Shown: piece after piece, positions 36,441-45,061 of the stretch | Position numbering within the stretch: position 1 is the first letter of the stretch | Layout: each line of letters opens with the position of its first letter | Origin: Lachnospiraceae bacterium | GTDB lineage: Bacteria; Bacillota; Clostridia; Lachnospirales; Lachnospiraceae | Direction of reading: 5' to 3' | Assembly: GCA_015057555.1 (NCBI GenBank) | Contig: SVEC01000001.1 | Span: 186,001 to 250,000 of the forward strand | Length of the DNA stretch: 64,000 nt | Notes under the pieces: generated by a model | The model's input: only the letters and a program-made list of their open reading frames with translations | What the model was told of the DNA's origin: nothing | Database searches by the model: none | Made by a program: the position numbers and the translations under genes

Positions 36441-37373
36441 ATGAAGGTAGTATATATGGGAACACCGGACTTCGCGGTGTGTGCATTAGAGTCAATTATA
36501 AAAGCTGGTCATAATGTGCAGGCAGTAGTTACACAGCCTGACAAGGCAAAGGGCAGAAGCAAGGCCTTGATTCCGACACCAGTTAAAGCAAAGGCTATGG
36601 AATATAATATTCCTGTATACCAGCCAGAAAAACTTAGAGATGAGGAGAATGTCAAATTATTACAGGATATTAATCCGGACATAATTGTTGTGGCTGCCTA
36701 CGGTCAGATACTTCCGGAAAGTATATTAAATATTCCTAAGTATGGATGTATAAACATTCACGCATCATTACTTCCTAAGTACAGAGGTGCAGCTCCTATA
36801 GAGTGGTCCATCATAGATGGTGAGAATGTAACAGGTGTTACTACTATGTATATGGAAAAGGGCTTGGATACAGGAGATATGATAGAAAAAGCAGAAGTAG
36901 TCATAGAGTCGAATGACACTGGATTAAGTCTTCACGATAAGCTTAAAGTAGTGGGTGCTGAGCTTATTATTTCCACTATGGAAAAGCTTGAAAATGGAAC
37001 AGCTACAAGAACAAAGCAAAAGCATGAGGAAAGCTGCTATGCATCTATGCTTTCAAAGGATATGGGCAGTATTGACTTTACAAAGGATGCGGTAGTAATT
37101 GAAAGATTAATCAGAGGATTAAACCCTTGGCCATGCGCATATACAAAAATCGATGGTAAGGGAGTTAAGATATTTAAAGCTCAGGTATGCCCTGTTTCTG
37201 ATGGGGCAAAGCCAGGAGAGATAGTTGAGGTTACAAAGAAGACATTTACCATAGCCTGTGGCAAGGATGGTTTAATAATTAAGAATTTACAGCCAGAGGG
37301 CAAAAAGCCTATGGATACAGTATCATATCTTAATGGCAATAAAATCACTGTAGGTATGATTGCAGGAGAATAA
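36441..37373 (+). CDS. fmt: Methionyl-tRNA formyltransferase
   Basis: Transfers a formyl group from 10-formyl-THF to Met-tRNA. 310 residues; formyltransferase core with MGTPDFAV at the N-terminus, VVAAYGQILP, NIHASLLPKYRGAAPIEW (catalytic Asn-His) and D of LDTGDMI, then the C-terminal tRNA-binding domain (about 205-305). AGGTGA precedes the ATG. It is separated from rsmB by one base. Confidence 0.97.
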   Translation: MKVVYMGTPDFAVCALESIIKAGHNVQAVVTQPDKAKGRSKALIPTPVKAKAMEYNIPVYQPEKLRDEENVKLLQDINPDIIVVAAYGQILPESILNIPKYGCINIHASLLPKYRGAAPIEWSIIDGENVTGVTTMYMEKGLDTGDMIEKAEVVIESNDTGLSLHDKLKVVGAELIISTMEKLENGTATRTKQKHEESCYASMLSKDMGSIDFTKDAVVIERLIRGLNPWPCAYTKIDGKGVKIFKAQVCPVSDGAKPGEIVEVTKKTFTIACGKDGLIIKNLQPEGKKPMDTVSYLNGNKITVGMIAGE

Positions 37374-37374
37374 T

Positions 37375-38661
37375 ATGATTAACACTAGAGACATAGTATT
37401 AAATATTTTGATGGATATAGAGACTAACAAAACCTTTTCCAATCAGGCAATATCAAAAGCCTTGTCCAAGAATCAGTTTGAGGATAAGCGTGAAAGAGCA
37501 TTTATCACAAGATTGGCTGAGGGGGTTATGGAGCAGCTTATTTCCTTAGACTTTATCATTAACCAATTCTCCAAAACCAAAGTTAATAAGTGCAAGCCTA
37601 TGATAAGATGCCTACTTAGAATGGGTGCTTACCAGATACTATATATGGAGTCTGTGCCGGACAGCGCAGCATGTAATGAGTCTGTTAAGTTAGCTAAGTC
37701 TCATGGCTTTTCCAGCCTTTCGGGATTTGTAAATGGTGTGCTTAGAAATATAGCTAGAAATAAAGATAATATTGCTGAGCCATCAGGGGACAAATTATCT
37801 CCTGAATATTTATCCATAAAATATTCTATGCCAATGTGGTTATGTAAGAAGTTAAAGAAAGATTATCCTAAAGAATATACTAAAATTCTAGAGGGATGTT
37901 TTTTGGATAGACCAACCTCCATAAGAGTAAATACTACTAGAATATCAAGAGATGAGCTTAGGATTGTGCTTGAGGAAGCTGGTATTACTGTGGAGTATGG
38001 TAGTTACTCTGATAAAGCACTACTTATTAGTGATTATGACTTTATTAAGAAGGTACCAGGCTACAAAAAGGGTTATTTTACAGTTCAGGATGAAAGCTCA
38101 ATGTGTGCAATCAAGGCAGCAGGTATAGTGCCTGGAAATACAGTGATAGACGTCTGTGCTGCACCTGGAGGGAAAACCACCTGTGCTGCAGAGTACTTAA
38201 ATGGACAGGGCAAGATATATTCCATGGATATATCTGAGGATAAGTTGGAGCTTATAGAGGAAAATGTTACAAGACTTGGATTTGATAATGTGGACATAAG
38301 CTGTCATGATGCCACAGAGCTTATAGCTGATATGGAGGCAGATGTGGTGATTGCCGATGTGCCTTGCTCCGGACTCGGAATTATTGGAAGAAAAAACGAT
38401 ATAAAGTATAGACTAGAAGAAAAACAGATAGATGAGTTAATAGAATTACAACGAAGGATTTTAAGTACAGTGAAGCAGTATGTTAAGGATGAAGGAACTC
38501 TGCTTTATAGCACCTGTACTATTAATCCGGATGAAAATCATAATAATCTAGAATGGTTTTTGAAGGAAAACAAAGAATTCTATATGGTAGAGGAAAGAGG
38601 ATTTTTGCAGGGTATAGATACCTGTGATGGATTCTACTATGCAGTTCTTAAGAAGAGATAA
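37375..38661 (+). CDS. rsmB: 16S rRNA (cytosine-967-C5)-methyltransferase RsmB
   Basis: SAM-dependent methylation of C967 in 16S rRNA. 428 residues: N-terminal NusB-like RNA-binding domain (about 1-130) and C-terminal methyltransferase with DVCAAPGGKTT, ADVPCSGLGI (one catalytic cysteine) and YSTCTINPDEN (the second). AGGAG at 37364-37368 lies six bases before the ATG at 37375; the site itself falls at the end of fmt. A TTG at 37360 is in frame but overlaps the site and is rejected. Confidence 0.96.
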   Translation: MINTRDIVLNILMDIETNKTFSNQAISKALSKNQFEDKRERAFITRLAEGVMEQLISLDFIINQFSKTKVNKCKPMIRCLLRMGAYQILYMESVPDSAACNESVKLAKSHGFSSLSGFVNGVLRNIARNKDNIAEPSGDKLSPEYLSIKYSMPMWLCKKLKKDYPKEYTKILEGCFLDRPTSIRVNTTRISRDELRIVLEEAGITVEYGSYSDKALLISDYDFIKKVPGYKKGYFTVQDESSMCAIKAAGIVPGNTVIDVCAAPGGKTTCAAEYLNGQGKIYSMDISEDKLELIEENVTRLGFDNVDISCHDATELIADMEADVVIADVPCSGLGIIGRKNDIKYRLEEKQIDELIELQRRILSTVKQYVKDEGTLLYSTCTINPDENHNNLEWFLKENKEFYMVEERGFLQGIDTCDGFYYAVLKKR

Positions 38662-38671
38662 GAGGAATAAG

Positions 38672-39730
38672 ATGGATATTAGGTCAATGTATTTAACTGA
38701 ATTAGAAGAGTGGTTAAAGGAAAAGGGTTATCCGGCCTTTAGAGCCAAGCAACTTTACCAGTGGTTACATGAAAAGCATGTAGCTACCTTAGAGGAAATG
38801 ACTAATATTCCAAAGAACATAAAAGAGGATATAGATAGTATAGGTTTAGTTACAATAGAAGAGGAACTAAGACAGGAATCAGCAAAGGATGGCACCATAA
38901 AGTTTTTATACAGAATGCAGGATGGGCAAATGATAGAGACTGTATTTATGAAATATAGCTATGGAAATTCCATCTGCATATCATCTCAGGCAGGTTGTAG
39001 AATGGGATGTAAATTCTGTGCATCCACCATTGGTGGTTTAATAAGAAATCTCACTGCATCAGAGATGCTGGAACAGGTGTATATGACCATGCGTCTCACC
39101 GGTGAGAGGATATCTAATATTGTGGTTATGGGAACTGGAGAGCCTCTTGATAATTATGATAACCTTATAAGATTTATACGAATCATATCAGATGAGAAGG
39201 GTTATAACATTAGCCAGAGAAATATAACAGTATCAAGCTGTGGAATAGTTCCTAATATAAGAAGACTTGCGGATGAGGATTTGACAATTACCTTTGCTTT
39301 GTCCTTACATGGAACCACTGATGAAGAGAGAAAAGAGCTTATGCCTATAGCTCATCAGTATTCTCTTAAAGAAACCATAGATTGCTGCAAGGAGTATTTT
39401 GACAAAACGGGTAGAAGACTTACCTTTGAATACAGCTTGGTGAAGGGACAAAACGACACAGCAGATCATGCCCTACGCCTGGCAAAGCTACTTAAAGGTA
39501 TAAATTGTCATGTGAATTTGATTCCTGTTAACCCTATAAGTGAGCGTGATTTTAGGCCGGGAGATAGGGAGTCTATTGAAAAATTCAAATTAATACTTGA
39601 AAAAAATTCAATAAATGGTACTATTAGAAAGAGTGTGGGCAGTGATATAGACGCAGCCTGCGGACAGTTAAGAAGGAAACATAGGATTAACAGTCAGGAG
39701 GAAGCTGATGCAGTCGAGCGGAATAACTGA
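38672..39730 (+). CDS. rlmN: Dual-specificity 23S rRNA/tRNA methyltransferase RlmN
   Basis: Radical-SAM enzyme that makes 2-methyladenosine at 23S A2503 and tRNA A37. 352 residues. The cluster motif is CRMGCKFC; MGTGEPLDNYD and the C-terminal conserved cysteine in DIDAACGQLRRK are present. The ATG at 38672 follows AAGAGGAA; a reading frame extending back to 38624 is only overlap with rsmB. The 3' end overlaps stp by 23 bases, consistent with translational coupling. Confidence 0.96.
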   Translation: MDIRSMYLTELEEWLKEKGYPAFRAKQLYQWLHEKHVATLEEMTNIPKNIKEDIDSIGLVTIEEELRQESAKDGTIKFLYRMQDGQMIETVFMKYSYGNSICISSQAGCRMGCKFCASTIGGLIRNLTASEMLEQVYMTMRLTGERISNIVVMGTGEPLDNYDNLIRFIRIISDEKGYNISQRNITVSSCGIVPNIRRLADEDLTITFALSLHGTTDEERKELMPIAHQYSLKETIDCCKEYFDKTGRRLTFEYSLVKGQNDTADHALRLAKLLKGINCHVNLIPVNPISERDFRPGDRESIEKFKLILEKNSINGTIRKSVGSDIDAACGQLRRKHRINSQEEADAVERNN

Positions 39731-40427
39731 TACTGGTTCTAAGCGTAAGAACAACCAGGATAGTATATTTTTCAGTGATGAGCCAGTGGGTAGTCTTCCT
39801 AATTTGTATATTGTTGCAGATGGAATGGGAGGACATAGAGCAGGAGATAAGGCATCGAGAATGGCCATTGATATAACTGTGGAGTTTATTAAGAAATCAA
39901 CTATTGAGAACCCCATAGCTATACTGAAGCGTGCTATGATATATGCTAACAATGAAATATATAAATCTGCTAATAAAGATCCAGACCTAGTTGGTATGGG
40001 TACCACTATGGTGGCAGCAGTTGCTCTTGATGGAAAGCTATATGTTGCAAATGTAGGGGATAGCAGACTCTACGTGGTAGGCAATGACATTAGACAGATA
40101 ACCATGGATCATTCCCTTGTTGAGGAGATGATTCGTAGCGGTGAGCTGGAGAGAAAGAAGGGAAGAAACCATCCTGAGAAGAACATTATTACTAAGGCTA
40201 TGGGTTCAAGGGATGAAGTGATTCCAGATTTCTTCGAGATAGATATGGAGCCAGAGGATAAGTATGTGCTATGCTCAGATGGTTTATCAAATATGGTTGA
40301 AGACGATGAGATAAGAGATATTGTAATGGATTACCATGATATAAAGGATGCTGCAAAGGCATTGGTGGACAGAGCTAATTATTATGGTGGCTCTGATAAT
40401 ATATCAGTAGTAATTGTTTCTAGATAA
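39708..40427 (+). CDS. stp: PP2C-type Ser/Thr protein phosphatase
   Basis: Metal-dependent phosphatase that reverses PrkC phosphorylation. 239 residues with the PP2C motifs NQDSIFF, ADGMGGHRAGDKAS, GDSRLYVV, CSDGLSNMVEDDEI and GGSDNISVVIV, which hold the binuclear metal site aspartates. It is encoded next to the kinase, as in Bacillus prpC-prkC. Ribosome site GGAGG lies within the end of rlmN. Confidence 0.96.
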   Translation: MQSSGITDTGSKRKNNQDSIFFSDEPVGSLPNLYIVADGMGGHRAGDKASRMAIDITVEFIKKSTIENPIAILKRAMIYANNEIYKSANKDPDLVGMGTTMVAAVALDGKLYVANVGDSRLYVVGNDIRQITMDHSLVEEMIRSGELERKKGRNHPEKNIITKAMGSRDEVIPDFFEIDMEPEDKYVLCSDGLSNMVEDDEIRDIVMDYHDIKDAAKALVDRANYYGGSDNISVVIVSR

Positions 40428-40478
40428 AATACTTTCCGATAAGCTTTGTCGGTGGATATAACAGAAAGGGTTGAGGTT

Positions 40479-42782
40479 ATGTTAAAACCAGGAATGATAC
40501 TTTGTGATAGATATGAGATACTTGATGTGGTTGGCGCAGGTGGAATGTCTATAGTTTACAAGGCAAGATGTCATAGACTTAATAGAAATGTTGCAATTAA
40601 GGTACTAAAGCCAGAATTTAGTAGGGACCAAAATTTTGTTACAAAGTTTAGAGTAGAGGCTCAAGCTTCTGCAGGACTTACACATCCTAATATAGTAAAT
40701 GTATATGATGTATACGATGATGAGGGCGTATACTTTATTGTTATGGAATTGGTTGAGGGTATTACCCTTAAGGATTATATCGCTGAAAATGGACGTCTTT
40801 CTATGGATAAGGCTATAGATTTTGCTATTCAGATAGCATCTGGTCTTGAAGCAGCACATGAGAGTCATGTTATTCATAGAGATATTAAACCTCAGAATAT
40901 TATTGTATCAAAGAATGGAAACCTTAAGGTTACTGATTTTGGTATTGCTAAGGCAGCGTCATCTAATACACTTACATCAGGAGCTATGGGTTCAGTTCAT
41001 TACATTTCCCCTGAGCAGGCCCGTGGTGGATATAGTGATGAAAGAAGTGATATCTATTCACTTGGTATAACTATGTATGAGATGGTTACTGGCAGAGTTC
41101 CATTTGAGGGAGATAATAATGTATCCGTAGCACTTATGCATATTCAAAGTGATATGATTCCACCAAGACAGTACTACCCTGATATTTATTCAAGCTTCGA
41201 GAAGGTTATTCTCAAGGCTACTCAGAAGAAGCCAGAAAGAAGATACCTTACTGCAAGTGCACTTATTGCAGACTTAAAGAGAGTACAGAACAACCCTAAT
41301 ATAGATATAGTAGTTGCACCAACCTCTATTACAAACAGTCCTACTCAGGAATTTAAGAAGGAGGATATGCAGGCTATAAGAGCTGCTGGTGCTAATGGTG
41401 CTATGGGCAATCCTATGGCTGGAGCTACTTATGGTGCTATGAATTATGGTAATCCATATGCAAATGGCCAACTAGATACATTTAATGTTAATCAGCCTTT
41501 AGGCAATGAAATGGGTGAGATGAAGCCTGTAGGTGGAATTACTCCTATTACAGTAGACCAGGGTAGAATCAACAAGCTTATGAATGATACTACTATGGAA
41601 GATGAATACGAGCAGCTTACAGAGGAGGAGATGGCTCCTGTAAGACAGAGTATTAAGAAAATTCAGGACTATGAAGAAGATATTGACGAGGATGACGATG
41701 ATGACGATGAGGGTCTTCAGAAGGCAGTTATCATTGGAGGAGTTCTTGCAGCAATTCTTGTAGCCATAGTTGTTATGATATTTGTTGGTAATTTCCTTGG
41801 ATGGTTCAACTTTGGTAAAAAGGATAAAACCACAGCAGATCCTAAGGCATCTACGGAGGAAGTAGTAGAGGATATAATAATGATAGATGTTACTGGGGTT
41901 ACTCAGGAGGCAGCTATCAAGATGCTTGTCAACGAAGGCTTTGCTAAAGAAAATATCCTTATAGAGACTGTTAAGGATGATCAGGTTCAGGAGGGCTATG
42001 TTGTAGAGCAGAGCTTTAAGGAGGGAGATCCAGTCCCTTCAAATGCCAAGATTACACTTAGAGTAAGTGGAGGAGCAGAAGAGGTTCAGGTTCCTGATGT
42101 TACAGGCTATACAGATGATCAGGCTTGTACGGTATTAGTGGAAGCTGGTTTTGAGATAGCTCATGCATATGAATACAGTGAGGATGTTGAGAAGGATTAT
42201 GTAATTTCTACAACTCCTGCTGCATATGAGATGGCACCAAAGGGCTCGAAGATTGTTATAACAGTAAGTAATGGTTCAGAGAAGAAGGAAACTGCAGTTC
42301 CTAATATTTACGGACTTACAAAAGAACAGGCAATAACATCTATAGAGGCTGCTAAGCTTAAGGTAGGTAATGTCTCAGAAGAGCATCACGATACTATTCC
42401 TGAGGGTCAGGTTATAAGCCAAAGTCCGGCTGCAAATAGTACTATTGAAGAGGGACAGAGTGTTGATTTTGTAGTTAGCAAGGGACCAGAGGAAAAAGAA
42501 GTTACCTACACTGCAAATATCAGTGGAACAATTACTTGTAATGACCCTGCTTTAGATGGTACAGCTGTCACAGTACAAGTACTTCTTAATGGTACACCAG
42601 TTTATTCAGCACCTATTAATGGCTTGACAGCAGGTTCTTCATATAATGTTAGTGCTACAGTTCCGGGACTTGCGGAGTCAGGAGGAACAGCGGATTTTGA
42701 GGTTATCGACGGAAACTCAAATAACGTTACTGCTTCCTTCTCTAAGAGTGTAAATGTTACCTTTGACAAGGTTGAAGAATAA
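40479..42782 (+). CDS. prkC: PASTA-domain Ser/Thr protein kinase PrkC
   Basis: Membrane kinase sensing muropeptides or lipid II and controlling growth and wall synthesis. Cytosolic kinase domain (about 1-265: GAGGMSIVYKA, VAIKVL, HRDIKPQNI, DFGIAKA, APE-equivalent SPEQARG), a Gly/Ala/Asn/Met-rich juxtamembrane region, an acidic run just before the single membrane helix (about 415-437), then three PASTA repeats (about 465-672) and a further C-terminal domain of about 90 residues rich in beta-forming Val/Thr. The ATG at 40479 is eight bases after AAAGGG; an in-frame TTG at 40446 lacks a site. Length 767 is above the Bacillus enzyme (648). Confidence 0.94.
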   Translation: MLKPGMILCDRYEILDVVGAGGMSIVYKARCHRLNRNVAIKVLKPEFSRDQNFVTKFRVEAQASAGLTHPNIVNVYDVYDDEGVYFIVMELVEGITLKDYIAENGRLSMDKAIDFAIQIASGLEAAHESHVIHRDIKPQNIIVSKNGNLKVTDFGIAKAASSNTLTSGAMGSVHYISPEQARGGYSDERSDIYSLGITMYEMVTGRVPFEGDNNVSVALMHIQSDMIPPRQYYPDIYSSFEKVILKATQKKPERRYLTASALIADLKRVQNNPNIDIVVAPTSITNSPTQEFKKEDMQAIRAAGANGAMGNPMAGATYGAMNYGNPYANGQLDTFNVNQPLGNEMGEMKPVGGITPITVDQGRINKLMNDTTMEDEYEQLTEEEMAPVRQSIKKIQDYEEDIDEDDDDDDEGLQKAVIIGGVLAAILVAIVVMIFVGNFLGWFNFGKKDKTTADPKASTEEVVEDIIMIDVTGVTQEAAIKMLVNEGFAKENILIETVKDDQVQEGYVVEQSFKEGDPVPSNAKITLRVSGGAEEVQVPDVTGYTDDQACTVLVEAGFEIAHAYEYSEDVEKDYVISTTPAAYEMAPKGSKIVITVSNGSEKKETAVPNIYGLTKEQAITSIEAAKLKVGNVSEEHHDTIPEGQVISQSPAANSTIEEGQSVDFVVSKGPEEKEVTYTANISGTITCNDPALDGTAVTVQVLLNGTPVYSAPINGLTAGSSYNVSATVPGLAESGGTADFEVIDGNSNNVTASFSKSVNVTFDKVEE

Positions 42783-42785
42783 TCT

Positions 42786-43697
42786 ATGCAAGTTAATGTA
42801 AATGGTAAAATAATAAAAGGGGTAGGTGGATTTTATTACATCCACCTACCTGATAATAGAATATTTGAGTGTAAGGCTAAGGGAGTATTTCGTAATCAAA
42901 ACATAAAGCCCACAGTTGGTGACAATGTTTTGATGAATATAATTGATGAGCAGGCACTTACAGGTAATATAAGCGATATATTGCCTAGAGAGAATTCTCT
43001 TATTAGACCTATGGTCAGCAATGTGGACCAGGCCGTAATAATATTTGCCCTATCTGACCCGAAGCCTAATTTTAATTTATTGGACAGATTTCTCATAATG
43101 ATGGACAGACAGGATGTTAAGACTATAATATGCTTCAATAAAGCTGATTTGGTACCCTATGAGGAAGCGGATAAACTAAAGAGTATTTATGAGGCTTGTG
43201 GTTATGATGTTATCATAACCTCTACTTATTCCAGGGAGTCTTTGGACTCAAAGGAAAGTGGTGTAGAAGCATTACAGACCTTGATAAAAGGTAAAACTAC
43301 TGTTTTTGCAGGTCCATCAGGAGTGGGAAAATCCTCACTACTAAATGCTTTAAATCCAAATGCAAATGTCCAGACGGGAAGCATAAGTGAGAAGATAAAG
43401 CGTGGTAAACACACCACTAGACATTCTGAGCTTATATGGGTAGGAGAAGAAACCTACATTATGGATACACCGGGATTCTCTTCTTTGTTTGTTGATGAGA
43501 TGGAGTGTGAGGATTTAAAGGATTATTATTATGAATTTGTAAAGCATCAGGAAAGCTGTAGGTTTAATGGTTGCGTTCATATCAATGAGCCTAATTGTGG
43601 AGTGAAGAAAGCTTTAGAAGAAGGTACAATAAGTAAGCTTAGGTATGATAACTACAAACAGCTTTATGAAGAACTTAAAAACAAAAAGAAGTGGTAA
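42786..43697 (+). CDS. rsgA: Ribosome small-subunit GTPase RsgA
   Basis: Circularly permuted GTPase that matures the 30S decoding centre. 303 residues: OB fold, then G-motifs in permuted order, CFNKADLV (G4) before GPSGVGKSSLLNAL (G1), DTPGFSS (G3), and a C-terminal zinc knuckle with CRFNGCVHINEPNC. Three bases separate it from prkC. A 10-bp inverted repeat (42821-42830 with 42841-42850) falls in its early codons. Confidence 0.96.
   Translation: MQVNVNGKIIKGVGGFYYIHLPDNRIFECKAKGVFRNQNIKPTVGDNVLMNIIDEQALTGNISDILPRENSLIRPMVSNVDQAVIIFALSDPKPNFNLLDRFLIMMDRQDVKTIICFNKADLVPYEEADKLKSIYEACGYDVIITSTYSRESLDSKESGVEALQTLIKGKTTVFAGPSGVGKSSLLNALNPNANVQTGSISEKIKRGKHTTRHSELIWVGEETYIMDTPGFSSLFVDEMECEDLKDYYYEFVKHQESCRFNGCVHINEPNCGVKKALEEGTISKLRYDNYKQLYEELKNKKKW
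42821..42850 (+). repeat. 10-bp inverted repeat inside the start of rsgA
   Basis: GGTAGGTGGA and TCCACCTACC are perfect reverse complements separated by ten bases, within codons 12-22 of rsgA. The RNA could fold into a hairpin near the start. It may be a by-product of the Gly-Val-Gly-Gly and His-Leu-Pro codons. Confidence 0.5.
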
Positions 43698-43711
43698 CAA
43701 GGGAGAAAACT

Positions 43712-44368
43712 ATGGAAAAGATACTTTCACCTTCACTTTTATCAGTGGATTTTAACAATATAGAAAGAGATTCTAGAGAAATAGATGATGCAGGAGCCCA
43801 GTGGTTTCACTTGGATGTAATGGATGGTATCTTCGTGCCAAACATCTCCTTTGGACCGCCGGTTATAGAATGCATCCGAAAAATTACAGACAGATTCTTT
43901 GATGTGCACCTAATGATTGTTGAGCCTATAAGATATATTGAAGTATTTAAGGCGGTTGGTGCAGATATGATAACTGTTCACTATGAGGCCTGTGAGGATT
44001 TGATGGCAACTATAAAGGCCATTAAGGCTGCAGGGGTAAAGTGTGGAGTGTCCGTTAAGCCTGACACTGATGTAAGTGTTCTTGAGGCGTACCTTCCACA
44101 TATAGATATGGTGCTTATAATGAGCGTTGAACCAGGCTTTGGAGGACAGAAATTTATGCCTAAGGCTTTAGATAAGATTACAGCTACAAAAGCTATGGCA
44201 GACAAGCTTGGTTGTAACATAGATATAGAGGTTGATGGTGGAATAACCCTTGATAATGTAAAGTCAGTTATTGATGCAGGCGCAAATGTAATAGTTGCAG
44301 GTTCAGCTGTATTTAGGGGTGACAAGGCGGATAATGTGAAGAGATTCTTAGAGATTATGAATTCGTAA
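43712..44368 (+). CDS. rpe: Ribulose-phosphate 3-epimerase
   Basis: Interconverts ribulose-5-phosphate and xylulose-5-phosphate. TIM-barrel protein of 218 residues with SPSLLSVDF, HLDVMDG (metal ligands), VHLMI, MSVEPGFGGQKF and EVDGGI. The ATG at 43712 follows AAGGGAG; a GTG-led extension to 43691 overlaps rsgA and lacks a site. Its place between rsgA and thiN is the same as in Bacillus. Confidence 0.96.
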   Translation: MEKILSPSLLSVDFNNIERDSREIDDAGAQWFHLDVMDGIFVPNISFGPPVIECIRKITDRFFDVHLMIVEPIRYIEVFKAVGADMITVHYEACEDLMATIKAIKAAGVKCGVSVKPDTDVSVLEAYLPHIDMVLIMSVEPGFGGQKFMPKALDKITATKAMADKLGCNIDIEVDGGITLDNVKSVIDAGANVIVAGSAVFRGDKADNVKRFLEIMNS

Positions 44369-44410
44369 TTGTATCGGAGTGTAATCCTCGTACAAAATTT
44401 AGACAAAAAT

Positions 44411-45061
44411 ATGAATAATAAAAATATTGTTATAATTTCAGGTGGTGTTATCAGTGATAATCTATTGACTAATGTTTTGAACAGTGCTGGTAACTCCTAC
44501 ATTATAGGTGTTGATAAAGGGGTAGAGGTCTTAGATAGAATAGGTATTGTCCCTGATATGGTAATAGGGGATTTTGATTCGGCGGATGCTGTTCTTAAGG
44601 AACAGTACAAGGGTAATCCAAATGCTATATTCTTAAACCCCATAAAGGATGCTACAGATACCCATATGGCTGTTTTAGAAGCTATTAAGCTTGTGCCTAA
44701 AACCGTTACTATTCTAGGGGCTACCGGTGGAAGGTTAGACCATATGATGGGAAATTTTGCTCTGCTAAAGCTATGCCTTGAACAAGGGATTCAAGCTACA
44801 ATCATTGATGAGCAAAACAAGATTACAATGATAGATAAGCAGATGAGAATTAATAAGAAAGATCAGTACGGGAAGTATGTATCCTTGATACCATTTTCCG
44901 ATGAAGTAACAGGGATAACCCTGACCGGTTTTTCTTATGGACTTTCAGATGCTACTATGATAAAGGCTGATACCATAGGTATTAGCAATGAAATAAGAGA
45001 GGAGGAAGGCTTCATTTCCATAGAGACAGGATATCTTATGGTGATGGAGACCAAAGACTAA
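44411..45061 (+). CDS. thiN: Thiamine pyrophosphokinase
   Basis: Converts thiamine to thiamine diphosphate with ATP. 216 residues: GVDKGVEVLDRIGIVPDMVIGDFDS segment (seen as GVDKGVE and GDFDSAD), KDATDTHMA, and GATGGRLDHMMGN, the family signatures, then a C-terminal beta domain. The start is unsure: ATG 44411 gives the usual N-terminus but no clear ribosome site, and TTG 44369 is also in frame. The stop overlaps the start of the next gene as TAATG. Confidence 0.9.
   Translation: MNNKNIVIISGGVISDNLLTNVLNSAGNSYIIGVDKGVEVLDRIGIVPDMVIGDFDSADAVLKEQYKGNPNAIFLNPIKDATDTHMAVLEAIKLVPKTVTILGATGGRLDHMMGNFALLKLCLEQGIQATIIDEQNKITMIDKQMRINKKDQYGKYVSLIPFSDEVTGITLTGFSYGLSDATMIKADTIGISNEIREEEGFISIETGYLMVMETKD

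Noticed and set aside
42821-42850. Attenuator at the start of rsgA
   Set aside because: No T-run follows, and the repeat is explained by conserved Gly and Pro/His codons; kept only as a repeat.
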